Source: CAZEAN01 sp964510225
Lineage (GTDB): Bacteria > Planctomycetota > Planctomycetia > Isosphaerales > Isosphaeraceae
Direction: 5' to 3'
Assembly: GCA_964510225.1 (NCBI GenBank)
Contig: CAZEAN010000086.1
Coordinates: 1-24,834 of the forward strand
Length of the DNA: 24,834 nt
Both the position numbers and the translations under genes were made by a program. Below are positions 17,955 to 24,834 of the stretch, in pieces. The notes under the pieces were generated by a model, which saw only the letters and a list, made by a program, of their open reading frames with translations, did no database searches and was not told where the DNA came from. Each line of letters begins with the position of its first letter. Within the stretch, counting starts at the first letter, position 1.

Positions 17955-19139
17955 ATGAGAACCACATTCTTGCTCTTCATCCTCCTTACAAGCACTTCTG
18001 CACTGGGGCAGGATCGCCAACTGAAGGAATACGACAACGATATCAACTACGACGAGGCTAAAGTCCCGTACTATGACCTCCCACCTCTCCTGGCAACGGA
18101 GGAAGGTGAGATCATCACCACCCCGGAAGAGTGGAAAACCAAGCGACGGCCTCAAATCCTCTCCTTGTTTAGCAACCTGATCTATGGTCGGGTGCCGATT
18201 GCTGAGTTCCCGATCACCACAACAAGTGAAGTTATTGAGAGAGAGGAGAATTATCTCGACGGCAAGGCAACTTATCAGAAGGTCAAGCTTGAGTTCAGCA
18301 ACAAGAACGGTACTGTTTCGATCGAGCTTCAGATTCACATTCCGACGGAGGCCGAGGAGGCAGTTCCCGCGTTGATGCAGTTGGGAACAGGAGGACCGCT
18401 CGAAAAGTGGATTGATCGAGGCTTTGCCGTCGTTGGGATTCGGCAAGACAACTTTGTGGGGCACAATGAGATCAGCTTCGAAAAGTCGATTCACCGATTG
18501 TTTTTCAGAGGCGGCCAGAGTTTTCCCAAAGCTCGCGAATGGGGAGTCCTCGGCGCGATTGCGTGGGGGCATAGTCGAGTTCTTGACTATCTCGAGACGG
18601 TGGAAGCAGTTGATGCTGAACGTGTTTCTATCATGGGACATTCCAAGAACGGCAAGGCTGCACTATGGACCGCCGCTCAAGATGAGCGGTTCGCACTGGT
18701 GATTTCGGCACAGTCTGGATGTGCTGGTGCAGCTCTCTGGCGTCGACGTTCCGGTGAGACCTTGCAGAAGATGGTGACTCGATTTCCCTACTGGCTCTGC
18801 CGGAATGCCTGGAAGTTCGTTAACCAGGAAGATGACCTACCTGTAGATCAGCATATGCTCTTGGCCCTCATCGCGCCACGTCCCGTCTATGTCGCCAGCG
18901 GGATCAACGACACCTGGGCCGATCCTCGGGGCGAATATGCTTCCGCCTACCACGCCAGCGAAGTCTATCGCCTCCTCGGAAAGCAAGGGCTAACCTCACC
19001 CCAATTCCCCAACACCGATCAAGTCTTTCTCAATGGTGAAGTCGGTTACCATTGCCGCGAAGGTGCCCACTCGGTTGAAGATTACGATTGGGAGATGTTC
19101 ATCAAGTTTTGCGAGCTTCATCTGCAAGAGTCAGAATGA
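17955..19139 (+). CDS. Secreted CE15-like esterase (glucuronoyl methylesterase-like alpha/beta hydrolase)
   Basis: Alpha/beta hydrolase of 394 residues with a signal peptide (MRTTFLLFILLTSTSALGQD). The nucleophile elbow is GHSKNGK with S230, followed by LVISAQSGCAGAALWRRRSGET, the pattern of bacterial CE15 esterases. Further family marks are FPYWLCRNAW, LPVDQHMLLALIAPRPVYVASG and GYHCREGAHSVEDYDW with the catalytic His372. The position 23 residues after the Ser, where fungal enzymes carry the acidic residue, is Gln253; D319 in GINDTWADP is the better acid candidate. CE15 enzymes cleave ester bonds between lignin and glucuronoxylan, so a role on plant or algal uronic acid esters is inferred. 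I chose the ATG at 17955 because it starts the signal peptide; the frame is open to 17814. It lies downstream of the CPBP gene and converges with the gene ending at 19152. Confidence 0.88.
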   Translation: MRTTFLLFILLTSTSALGQDRQLKEYDNDINYDEAKVPYYDLPPLLATEEGEIITTPEEWKTKRRPQILSLFSNLIYGRVPIAEFPITTTSEVIEREENYLDGKATYQKVKLEFSNKNGTVSIELQIHIPTEAEEAVPALMQLGTGGPLEKWIDRGFAVVGIRQDNFVGHNEISFEKSIHRLFFRGGQSFPKAREWGVLGAIAWGHSRVLDYLETVEAVDAERVSIMGHSKNGKAALWTAAQDERFALVISAQSGCAGAALWRRRSGETLQKMVTRFPYWLCRNAWKFVNQEDDLPVDQHMLLALIAPRPVYVASGINDTWADPRGEYASAYHASEVYRLLGKQGLTSPQFPNTDQVFLNGEVGYHCREGAHSVEDYDWEMFIKFCELHLQESE

Positions 19140-19151
19140 CGACAAAAGCAT

Positions 19152-19838
19152 CTAATGAACCATACTGGCGATACTGTACAGTCTCGAACGCCCTTGCCGT
19201 CCCGACTGTTGGATCAAGCCTCCTTCTCGGAGGCAGTACACCATCTTCTGGGATAACTCTAGCCTGATGTCGAGGGCGGTGGCAAGGTCGGCGGTTGTGA
19301 ATGATTCGAGACTTGTCGGAAGCAAACCGAGCCAGTCGGTCGAGTTGATAAAGCGTTGCTGGCCAACGACGTTCAGTAGTCGACGCTCTACTATCGTCCA
19401 TCCCGTTCTGCGACGGCGCTGGGTGCTCTGGTAGTGCCGCGTTTCCTCCACTTGAATCATCACTACTTCAAGTGAGAAGCGCTGATTCAACAACAACTGT
19501 GGCAGGCTGACCATTTCGCAGAACAGATCTTCGATTCTTCCTTTCTTTGGTGACTTCCGGCGTTGTACGGTCCCTCCACCTGGGGACGACGACCGCACTA
19601 TCCACTTCTCAACGACGATTGGATAAAGCAAGCGAATCGGATGATTCTGGATCAGTCGATTGAGCTTCGATTTAATCGCCGCGAAGTTTCCTGTTTGAAC
19701 CTCGATGAGGAGACCATCACGGACGAGATCGATGACAAAACCATCGACGCTGACTTCGACCTGGTCTCCCTCCTGGGCATACCAGTACTTCAGTGAAGCG
19801 TGGAGCGGTTTCTCGTTGAGCAACCCAATTCCGGACAT
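19152..19838 (-). CDS. Uncharacterised protein, possible PD-(D/E)XK-like fold plus winged helix
   Basis: A 228-residue cytoplasmic protein without a firm family name. It resembles conserved hypothetical proteins I recall from several bacterial phyla, with NEKPLHASLKYWYA (8-21), VDGFVIDLVRDGLLIEVQTGNF (31-52), RRKSPKKGRIEDLFCEMVSLP (93-113) and WTIVERRLL (147-155). The first block fits a PD-(D/E)XK core (E9 in a helix, D37, then E46-V-Q48), with Gln in place of the usual Lys; RRKSPKKG is strongly basic. Residues 178-224 look like a winged helix-turn-helix (TTADLATALD, KMVYCLREGGLIQQSGRQGRSRLYSI). The ATG at 19838 with AGGAGG 4 bases upstream is preferred to the TTG at 19856. It starts 41 bases after the oxygenase gene and is probably cotranscribed. 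A DNA-binding or nuclease role is inference. Confidence 0.8.
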   Translation of the reverse strand: MSGIGLLNEKPLHASLKYWYAQEGDQVEVSVDGFVIDLVRDGLLIEVQTGNFAAIKSKLNRLIQNHPIRLLYPIVVEKWIVRSSSPGGGTVQRRKSPKKGRIEDLFCEMVSLPQLLLNQRFSLEVVMIQVEETRHYQSTQRRRRTGWTIVERRLLNVVGQQRFINSTDWLGLLPTSLESFTTADLATALDIRLELSQKMVYCLREGGLIQQSGRQGRSRLYSIASMVH

Positions 19839-19879
19839 ACCGCCTCCTTGCCCCAAATCATCACACTTGTTTCAGCGAG

Positions 19880-20752
19880 TTACGAAGTGAGTAACGGGAA
19901 GAATGGGCCTTCCATCTTTTCACCGGTTGCTACTGGGGGAACACCATCAAGCATCGGATCGTCTGAATTAGAGCGGACTCCGTCGAGGAAAGTGTTAAGC
20001 ACCGTGGCGCGCCGAGGTCGATCCGTCCGATTGGCAAACGAGCCGTGGACCATCAGAGGGTGGTGAAAGGTCGCTTCACCCGCCTTCAGTTCGATTGCGA
20101 CCGGGTTCTGGAATTGTTCCCACTGCTCGTCGTTGAGAACTTCGCGGATTGCTTCCATGTTCCCTGCGAGCCCAGTGATCGGCAATAAGTCCCAGTTCTG
20201 GCTCTTAGGAATGTAGTGCACGCAGCCGTTGTCGACGGTACTGTCGTCGAGGCCGATCCAACAGGTCAGATGCGCCATCGGAATCGTCCGGGTCCAGTAG
20301 GAGTAGTCTTGATGCCATGCGACCACACCACCGTGTTTTGCCGGTTTGCAGAAGAGTTGGTCGTGCCAGAATCTGACTGGGCCGCCTAGAAGTTGTGAAG
20401 CCGGTACACCGAATGCCGGGTGCCAGAGTAAGTCGTGAAAACCCGGCTTGATCCGCCACGCCCCGAGTGCATGAAAGAGGACCTGGTTCGGATCGCTGGA
20501 CTCGTTGCTGTGATACTCGTACCAAAGTTCCCGACCGGGATGATCGGGCTCGAACCATTCAGCAAGCTCGGACCGGAGCGCTTCGATCTGAGAGTCATCC
20601 AGGATTTTGATCCCAGCAAGATAACCATTCTCTTGATAGAACTCAATTTGGTCATTCGAGAGGCGATAGCTCTCCAAATCTGTTGTCGACGCCCGAGGGA
20701 AGAGGTCTGTGATCGGTTGATGATGGGTCGAAAGATCAGTGATCGTGGCCAT
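19880..20752 (-). CDS. Phytanoyl-CoA dioxygenase (PhyH) family protein
   Basis: Fe(II)/2-oxoglutarate-dependent oxygenase of 290 residues. The iron-binding HxD is WHQDYSYW (H147, D149), the distal His is in HHPLMVHGS (H236), and a 2-oxoglutarate-binding Arg is in the NRTDRPRRATV segment (242-251). FWHDQLFCKPAKHGG (128-142) and CWIGLDDSTVDNGCVHYIPKSQ fit the PhyH core. The N-terminus has the usual QIEFYQENGYLAG helix. Members hydroxylate many small molecules, so the substrate is open. I chose the ATG at 20752, with GGAG 6 bases upstream; the frame is open to 21199, but that extension would overlap the divergent zinc-finger gene. It is the first gene of a pair with the uncharacterised protein at 19152-19838. 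Confidence 0.93.
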   Translation of the reverse strand: MATITDLSTHHQPITDLFPRASTTDLESYRLSNDQIEFYQENGYLAGIKILDDSQIEALRSELAEWFEPDHPGRELWYEYHSNESSDPNQVLFHALGAWRIKPGFHDLLWHPAFGVPASQLLGGPVRFWHDQLFCKPAKHGGVVAWHQDYSYWTRTIPMAHLTCWIGLDDSTVDNGCVHYIPKSQNWDLLPITGLAGNMEAIREVLNDEQWEQFQNPVAIELKAGEATFHHPLMVHGSFANRTDRPRRATVLNTFLDGVRSNSDDPMLDGVPPVATGEKMEGPFFPLLTS

Positions 20753-20754
20753 GG

Positions 20755-20803
20755 GTGACTCCGTGACTCCAGCGAGTGGGCTAATCCAATTTTTGGAACC
20801 CAC
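20755..20803 (-). promoter_or_regulatory. Leader of the oxygenase gene: doubled ribosome-site octamer and hairpin
   Basis: On the minus strand the octamer GGAGTCAC occurs twice in direct tandem (20770-20763 and 20762-20755) immediately before the ATG, duplicating the GGAG ribosome-binding core. Just upstream is an interrupted inverted repeat: GTGGG (20776-20780) with CCCAC (20799-20803), and CCAA (20786-20789) with TTGG (20793-20796) around a TTT loop. The two together could form a leader that tunes translation of the oxygenase gene. Confidence 0.35.
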
Positions 20804-21007
20804 CCTGATCGGCGAGCAAGAATCCATACTAATCGATTCGCAGTCCATGATTGAGCCGCGAAACCTAACAGAGGGTACCGGAAGCGCTGGCAATCTGAGT
20901 CTTAACAATCTCCCCGAAAATTTCACTTTTTTCCAACACAAAACAGGCTTACGATAATTTGTCATGATTCTGATTCGACAAGCTGGGATGCAGTCAAGAG
21001 AGCGTCG

Positions 21008-21745
21008 ATGCGTCAATTTCCGATCAATTGTCCGAAGTGCCAGTCGGAGAGCTGGGTCAACATCGACAAGCTCGACAAGCAGCTCCGTTGTCGGCGCTGT
21101 AAGGTCCAGTTTTATCTTGATGTTTCGGGAGATTTTGAGATCGGCGTGCGCCCGCCGAACCTCGGTCAACCAAAGCTCTTTGCACCCGTCTCGTACCAAA
21201 AGCGACGGGACAAGGGGATTGATCTACTCGAACGGATTCCGGGACCGATCAAATTCGCTATTCTGGGAGTCATCTTAGCTGGTTTAGGACTCGTGATCGC
21301 ACGCGTTGCGTTCCGACCGAAGGAGCCACTGCCAGCAACCTTAGAAGGTCGTGCTGAGTATGTAGCGCTTGCGTTTGCCCACAGTGACCCCGATCGGATC
21401 AATCGACTCCGAGGAGAAGGAAAGCCTCGAGAAGTGAATCAATGGCTCCAGAAATCAAGGCCGCCTTCCTGGGAGTTCGAATCGGAAGCCCAGATCGAAC
21501 TAGGGGTGGAAGTTATCACCGAGAAGTCGAGTTACGGCTTGGTGATCGTCACCATCTACCCTCCGGGTACGTCGAAGCCGGAACTAGATGGTGAAAACTC
21601 GGCACCTCCACCACCTCCCGTCACCCCAGGCGGACTTCAAGACTTACAACCCTTGGAAGTTCCTCTCTTTTGGACCCTTGACACAGAAGGTCAATGGCTC
21701 CTCGACGTGCCCAAATGCCTAAAAGAAAGCCGCAGCGTCACTTAG
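21008..21745 (+). CDS. Zinc-finger, single-TM hypothetical protein
   Basis: A 245-residue protein of a kind common in planctomycetes. The N-terminus has a four-cysteine zinc finger, CPKC (C8, C11) and CRRC (C28, C31), similar to MJ0042-type fingers. A linker leads to one membrane helix at about 82-101 (IKFAILGVILAGLGLVIARV). The C-terminal half is soluble, contains LEGRAEYVALAFAHSDPDRI and a proline-rich loop (PPPPPVTPGG), and ends with a possible beta domain (VPLFWTLDTEGQWLLDVP). The finger would face the cytoplasm and the tail the other side. The ATG at 21008 has AAGAGAG just upstream. It is divergent from the oxygenase gene. No function can be assigned. Confidence 0.85.
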   Translation: MRQFPINCPKCQSESWVNIDKLDKQLRCRRCKVQFYLDVSGDFEIGVRPPNLGQPKLFAPVSYQKRRDKGIDLLERIPGPIKFAILGVILAGLGLVIARVAFRPKEPLPATLEGRAEYVALAFAHSDPDRINRLRGEGKPREVNQWLQKSRPPSWEFESEAQIELGVEVITEKSSYGLVIVTIYPPGTSKPELDGENSAPPPPPVTPGGLQDLQPLEVPLFWTLDTEGQWLLDVPKCLKESRSVT

Positions 21746-22031
21746 AGCGAGGATAGATCAAAACACTGAAACTGAATTTTCAGAGGTAGTCGCACTCAAT
21801 GTGGCATAATCTGGCACGATTGATCCTTCGTCAAACAGAAATTAATCAAAACAAGAGATGCTGTTCATAGAAGATTCACGCAATCTTTATGACGCTGAAG
21901 TGTTGTGTCTTATACACTGTCGGCTACCTTGAGAGAGTTGCGAATTAAACCTTCGGAGAGCATTCCACCGAATGGTTGCTCTCAAGTAAACAACCCCCAC
22001 TTGTTTCGAACCTCTTTGGAGATTGACAGAG

Positions 22032-23219
22032 ATGAGAAACCGCCGTCGAAGCGGCTTCACCCTCGTAGAACTCCTGGTCGTGATCGCGATCATCGGAATT
22101 CTTATCGCGCTGTTGCTACCTGCGGTCAACGCCGCCCGCGAAAGCGCTCGAAGTGCAACCTGCAAGAACAACCTTCGCCAATTTGGCATCGGTTACAATG
22201 TTTACGCTGAGAACAACCGAGGATTCTTCACCTCGGGTGCTGCCGACTTCTGCCGTGACGGTTGCTTCACCGAAGTTGGTTTCATTGCTGACTTGGTGAA
22301 CAACAACATCCCTACGGGCGAAATGCTTTGCCCGACCAATGACATCCAGATGACGGAAAAGTACAACGACTTGCTCGCGGAGGAATGCCCGAGCGCGTTG
22401 GATCCTAACGGCAACACGCTTCCTTCCTGCGGCATCCCGCTGCTCGGTAGCACGGACAGTGCGTGCCGATTGCTTGATGATCCGAACATTGGTGCTGGTA
22501 GCGATCTTGAAGCACGTCGGCAGGTTGTCGAAGACTTCATCTGGGAACGTAACTACAACAGTAACTACGCTGCCAGCTGGTTCTTCGTCCGAACTGGTGT
22601 CAAGCTCGACTCGCTTGGTAATGTTCTTGTTCACCCGGCACAAACCGGTTCTGGCTGCAAGAGCGGTCCGAAGGAACGTCTGAGCTGCATTGGGCCACTC
22701 TCACGTCGCGTGGTCGACAACGCAATCGTACCGTCGAGCAGCATTCCGCTCCTCGGTGACGCGAGCCCTGGTGACATCCGTGAAGCTGTCCTAATTTCGA
22801 CCGTTGGTACCCACGAAGCAGGTGAGCGACTCGGTGAAGCATTCTGTGATGGTCCGGTGACCGTTGCAGACGGCATGCGACCTCCGACAAACGATGGCTC
22901 ACTTACCTTCAACCAGTTCTTGATCCAAGGTTGGGGCTCCACCCTGCAAGATACCCGAGACTTCGGTCCGGTCCACGGTTCGTTCGGCGCTGCGACCTGC
23001 AACATTCTGATGGCTGACACCAGTGTCCGGACCATCCGCGACAGCAACGGTGACGGCTTCCTGAACCCTGGTTTCAACCCGGATACCAATGGCGATGGCG
23101 TTGCTGACGTCGTCAACATTGGCTACACCGACGCTGAAATCGAACTCGAGCCGAAGAACTTCTTCAGCGGCTGGACTCTCCAGCGAACCAACCGTAAGGG
23201 TAACCTTGACCGTCAGTAA
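22032..23219 (+). CDS. DUF1559-type prepilin-like protein
   Basis: A 395-residue protein with a type IV/type II pseudopilin N-terminus: short basic leader (MRNRRRSG), cleavage expected between G8 and F9, Glu at mature position 5 (E13) and a long hydrophobic helix (to about 32), followed by NAARESARSATCKNNLRQ typical of the planctomycete DUF1559 family. The C-terminal His/Asp motif of the family is present in altered form: H315 to D329, followed by Thr instead of Gly. Two unusual traits are 11 cysteines and a C-terminal stretch with DSNGDG (337-342) and DTNGDG (351-356), which look like calcium-binding loops. The ATG at 22032 with GGAGA 9 bases upstream is preferred to the TTG at 22023. Codon choice is strongly biased to AAC, GAC, TTC and GGT, suggesting high expression. 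A strong terminator follows. Confidence 0.95.
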   Translation: MRNRRRSGFTLVELLVVIAIIGILIALLLPAVNAARESARSATCKNNLRQFGIGYNVYAENNRGFFTSGAADFCRDGCFTEVGFIADLVNNNIPTGEMLCPTNDIQMTEKYNDLLAEECPSALDPNGNTLPSCGIPLLGSTDSACRLLDDPNIGAGSDLEARRQVVEDFIWERNYNSNYAASWFFVRTGVKLDSLGNVLVHPAQTGSGCKSGPKERLSCIGPLSRRVVDNAIVPSSSIPLLGDASPGDIREAVLISTVGTHEAGERLGEAFCDGPVTVADGMRPPTNDGSLTFNQFLIQGWGSTLQDTRDFGPVHGSFGAATCNILMADTSVRTIRDSNGDGFLNPGFNPDTNGDGVADVVNIGYTDAEIELEPKNFFSGWTLQRTNRKGNLDRQ

Positions 23220-23307
23220 GACGTTCGAGTCGGTTAGTTGAACACGCGACTTCGACCCTTGTTCCTCACCACTTGACGTCTGCCTCAGGTCGAAGTCGCT
23301 CCTCCAA

Positions 23308-23346
23308 GGCCCGCCGGATGGCATTTGCTGTCCGGCGGGCCTTTTT
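23308..23346 (+). terminator. Strong Rho-independent terminator of the pseudopilin gene
   Basis: A perfect 11-bp GC-rich stem, GGCCCGCCGGA (23308-23318) with TCCGGCGGGCC (23331-23341), encloses a 12-nt loop and is followed directly by TTTTT (23342-23346). It lies about 90 bases after the pseudopilin stop and is the clearest terminator in the window, consistent with a highly expressed monocistronic gene. Confidence 0.93.
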
Positions 23347-23409
23347 CAATTGATGTTCGTTCAATCATGGGTTGCAATGCTGGGATCGATCAATTCCTTG
23401 TCGGATCTC

Positions 23410-23435
23410 ACCGAATTTCGGTAGCCTGTTAAGAT
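23410..23435 (+). promoter_or_regulatory. Palindrome and possible -10 element upstream of trpB
   Basis: ACCGAATTTCGGT (23410-23422) is a perfect 13-nt palindrome. A -10-like TAAGAT lies at 23430-23435, 30 bases before the trpB start, and no good -35 is found at the usual distance. The palindrome would cover the -35 region, the position of a repressor or activator site. Whether it controls trpB is inference. Confidence 0.35.
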
Positions 23436-23464
23436 AAGAGAGCATTCTGACGAACCAAACCAAA

Positions 23465-24724
23465 ATGGTTCACTCACGCCCGGGGATCTCAGAAGGCATG
23501 GCGACAACGACCGACTCCAACCTCGATCTCACTTCCCTCCCAGATTCGATCGGCCGCTTTGGAAGATTCGGTGGCCGTTACGTTCCCGAGACGCTCATTG
23601 ATGCGTTGAATCGGCTCACGGAAGCGTATGAGTCGATCAAGAATGATCCGGAATTTTGGTCCGAGATGGATCATTACTTGACGCACTATGTCGGTCGGCC
23701 TTCTCCTCTTTATTTTGCGGAGCGGCTCTCGAAGGAGGTCGGTGGCGCCTCGATTTATCTGAAGCGTGAAGACCTGAATCACACAGGTGCTCATAAGATC
23801 AACAACGGGATCGGCCAGGTGCTGCTCGCCAAGCGGATGGGCAAGCGTCGGGTGATCGCTGAAACGGGCGCGGGGCAGCATGGCGTAGCGACCGCGACCG
23901 CCTGTGCCCTCACGGGGCTCGAATGCACCGTCTATATGGGTGCCGAAGATATCCGACGTCAAAAATTGAACGTCTTCAACATGAAAACGATGGGAGCGAC
24001 CGTCGTTTCTGTGACGACGGGTTCAAGGACGCTCCGAGACGCGACCAACGAAGCGATGCGCGACTGGATGGGATCGTCGAATGAAACGCACTACACCATT
24101 GGATCGGTGGTGGGTCCGCATCCGTTCCCGATGATCGTCCGCGATTTTCAGTCGGTGATTGGTCGCGAAACGCGTCAACAGTGCATCGAGCAGACGGGAC
24201 GGCTCCCGGATGCGGTGGTCGCTTGTGTGGGGGGTGGTTCCAACGCGGCGGGCATTTTCGCGCCGATGATCACGGATGAATCGGTCGAGTTGATCGGTGC
24301 GGAAGCGGGGGGAAGAAACTCGAACCTCGGCGAGCATGCGTCGAGCCTGACTCAAGGGAAGCCGGGGGTCTTGCACGGTAGCCTGAGCTTTGTGTTGCAA
24401 GATGACGAAGGACAGACCAGCGCGGTTCATTCGGTCTCGGCTGGCCTCGATTATCCGGGAGTCGGTCCCGAACATAGCTTCTGGAAGGATATCGGCCGGG
24501 TTCGTTATGAAGCGGTTACGGATGCCGAAGCGATGGCGGCCTATCACCGACTCGCCCGGCTTGAAGGGATTCTCCCCGCGCTCGAGACCAGTCATGCCGT
24601 GCATCAAGCGGCACTAGAAGCCGCCCGTCTCGGTCCTGACAAGACGGTGATCATCAACCTCTCCGGCCGCGGCGACAAGGACGCCTACGAAATCGCCCGC
24701 CTCCGTGGCGAACCGATGGATTGA
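23465..24724 (+). CDS. trpB: Tryptophan synthase beta subunit
   Basis: PLP enzyme that condenses indole with L-serine to L-tryptophan. The lysine that binds PLP is K111 in HTGAHKINN, the catalytic Glu is E133 in AETGAGQHG, the phosphate-binding loop is GGGSNAAG (256-263), and ETSHA (374-378) and SGRGDKD (400-406) complete the PLP site. RFGRFGGRYVPETL (31-44) is the standard N-terminus. At 419 residues it is slightly longer than the usual ~400 because of the N-terminal extension. The ATG at 23465 has no clear ribosome site; an in-frame ATG at 23498 is nearly as likely. It is the classical, TrpA-dependent type by motif, yet no trpA follows within the window: the 110 bases after the stop contain a hairpin. 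Other trp genes are not seen here. Confidence 0.97.
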   Translation: MVHSRPGISEGMATTTDSNLDLTSLPDSIGRFGRFGGRYVPETLIDALNRLTEAYESIKNDPEFWSEMDHYLTHYVGRPSPLYFAERLSKEVGGASIYLKREDLNHTGAHKINNGIGQVLLAKRMGKRRVIAETGAGQHGVATATACALTGLECTVYMGAEDIRRQKLNVFNMKTMGATVVSVTTGSRTLRDATNEAMRDWMGSSNETHYTIGSVVGPHPFPMIVRDFQSVIGRETRQQCIEQTGRLPDAVVACVGGGSNAAGIFAPMITDESVELIGAEAGGRNSNLGEHASSLTQGKPGVLHGSLSFVLQDDEGQTSAVHSVSAGLDYPGVGPEHSFWKDIGRVRYEAVTDAEAMAAYHRLARLEGILPALETSHAVHQAALEAARLGPDKTVIINLSGRGDKDAYEIARLRGEPMD

Positions 24725-24741
24725 GCAATCCGACCTTGAAA

Positions 24742-24781
24742 AGCGTCTCCTGACATCTGAGGCCGATGATCAGGAGACGCT
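24742..24781. terminator. Hairpin downstream of trpB, probable terminator
   Basis: A perfect 12-bp stem, AGCGTCTCCTGA (24742-24753) with TCAGGAGACGCT (24770-24781), encloses a 16-nt loop, 17 bases after the trpB stop. There is no T-run on the + side, but reading on the minus strand the stem is followed by TTTT, so it may end transcripts from a convergent gene beyond the window as well as trpB. Confidence 0.6.
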
Positions 24782-24834
24782 CCATCCCCGCGGCCGTCAA
24801 CTCCCTAATTCCTCTCCTCCTCACTCAGCCCGAG

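Noticed and set aside
20753..21199. N-terminal extension of the PhyH oxygenase frame
   Set aside because: The extension would overlap the divergent zinc-finger gene, has no domain character, and a good ribosome site precedes the internal ATG at 20752.
21812..21826. Sigma-54-like promoter (TGGCAC) upstream of the pseudopilin gene
   Set aside because: At the required spacing the -12 element has CC instead of GC, so the match is incomplete.
24023..24607. 194-codon minus-strand frame within trpB
   Set aside because: It is fully antisense to a gene with all TrpB motifs; Arg/His-rich shadow composition.

Overview
The window looks like a chromosomal segment from a member of the Planctomycetota, probably an uncultured or marine lineage. 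The evidence is the gene set: a DUF1559-type prepilin-like protein, a giant Ser/Thr kinase with a WD40-like C-terminus directly behind an ECF-type sigma factor, a secreted formylglycine sulfatase, a phytanoyl-CoA-dioxygenase-like oxygenase and a bacterial CE15-type esterase. Base composition is moderately GC-rich and even. I see no rRNA, tRNA, CRISPR array, transposase or phage gene. Most genes sit alone or in pairs and alternate strand.

Layout. 1-376 has no gene. 377-1552 (+) is an unrecognised tryptophan-rich protein. 1637-4143 (-) is a coupled pair: a D-2-hydroxyacid dehydrogenase followed by a class II CPD photolyase (TGATG overlap). Divergent from it, 4356-6562 (+) is a second coupled pair: a rhomboid protease and a GT39-like membrane glycosyltransferase (TTGA overlap). 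6839-13101 is a signalling block. It holds a + strand kinase with a C-terminal degenerate receiver-like domain, and convergent to it an operon of ECF sigma factor followed by a 1272-aa kinase/WD40 protein. 13553-14455 (+) is a zinc-ribbon SAM methyltransferase, convergent with a secreted sulfatase (14501-16006, -). 16163-19139 (+) carries an Asp/Glu racemase, a CPBP membrane protease and a secreted glucuronoyl-esterase-like hydrolase. 19152-20752 (-) pairs a PhyH-type oxygenase with an uncharacterised protein that may be a PD-(D/E)XK-like fold plus a winged helix. 21008-21745 (+) is a zinc-finger, single-TM protein. 22032-23219 (+) is a Cys-rich DUF1559 pseudopilin followed by a very strong terminator. 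23465-24724 (+) is trpB, apparently without trpA, followed by a long hairpin.

How the genes fit together. The sulfatase, the CE15-like esterase and perhaps the glycosyltransferase and methyltransferase fit a polysaccharide-using and polysaccharide-decorating lifestyle typical of planctomycetes, but they do not form one operon. The sigma/kinase pair is a likely regulatory unit. No clear multi-gene novel system is evident. The best leads are the nuclease-like/winged-helix protein behind the oxygenase, the kinase fused to a receiver-like domain, the pseudopilin with extra cysteines and calcium-loop-like repeats, and several palindromes in intergenic regions. All functional calls come from reading motifs; no database search was possible.
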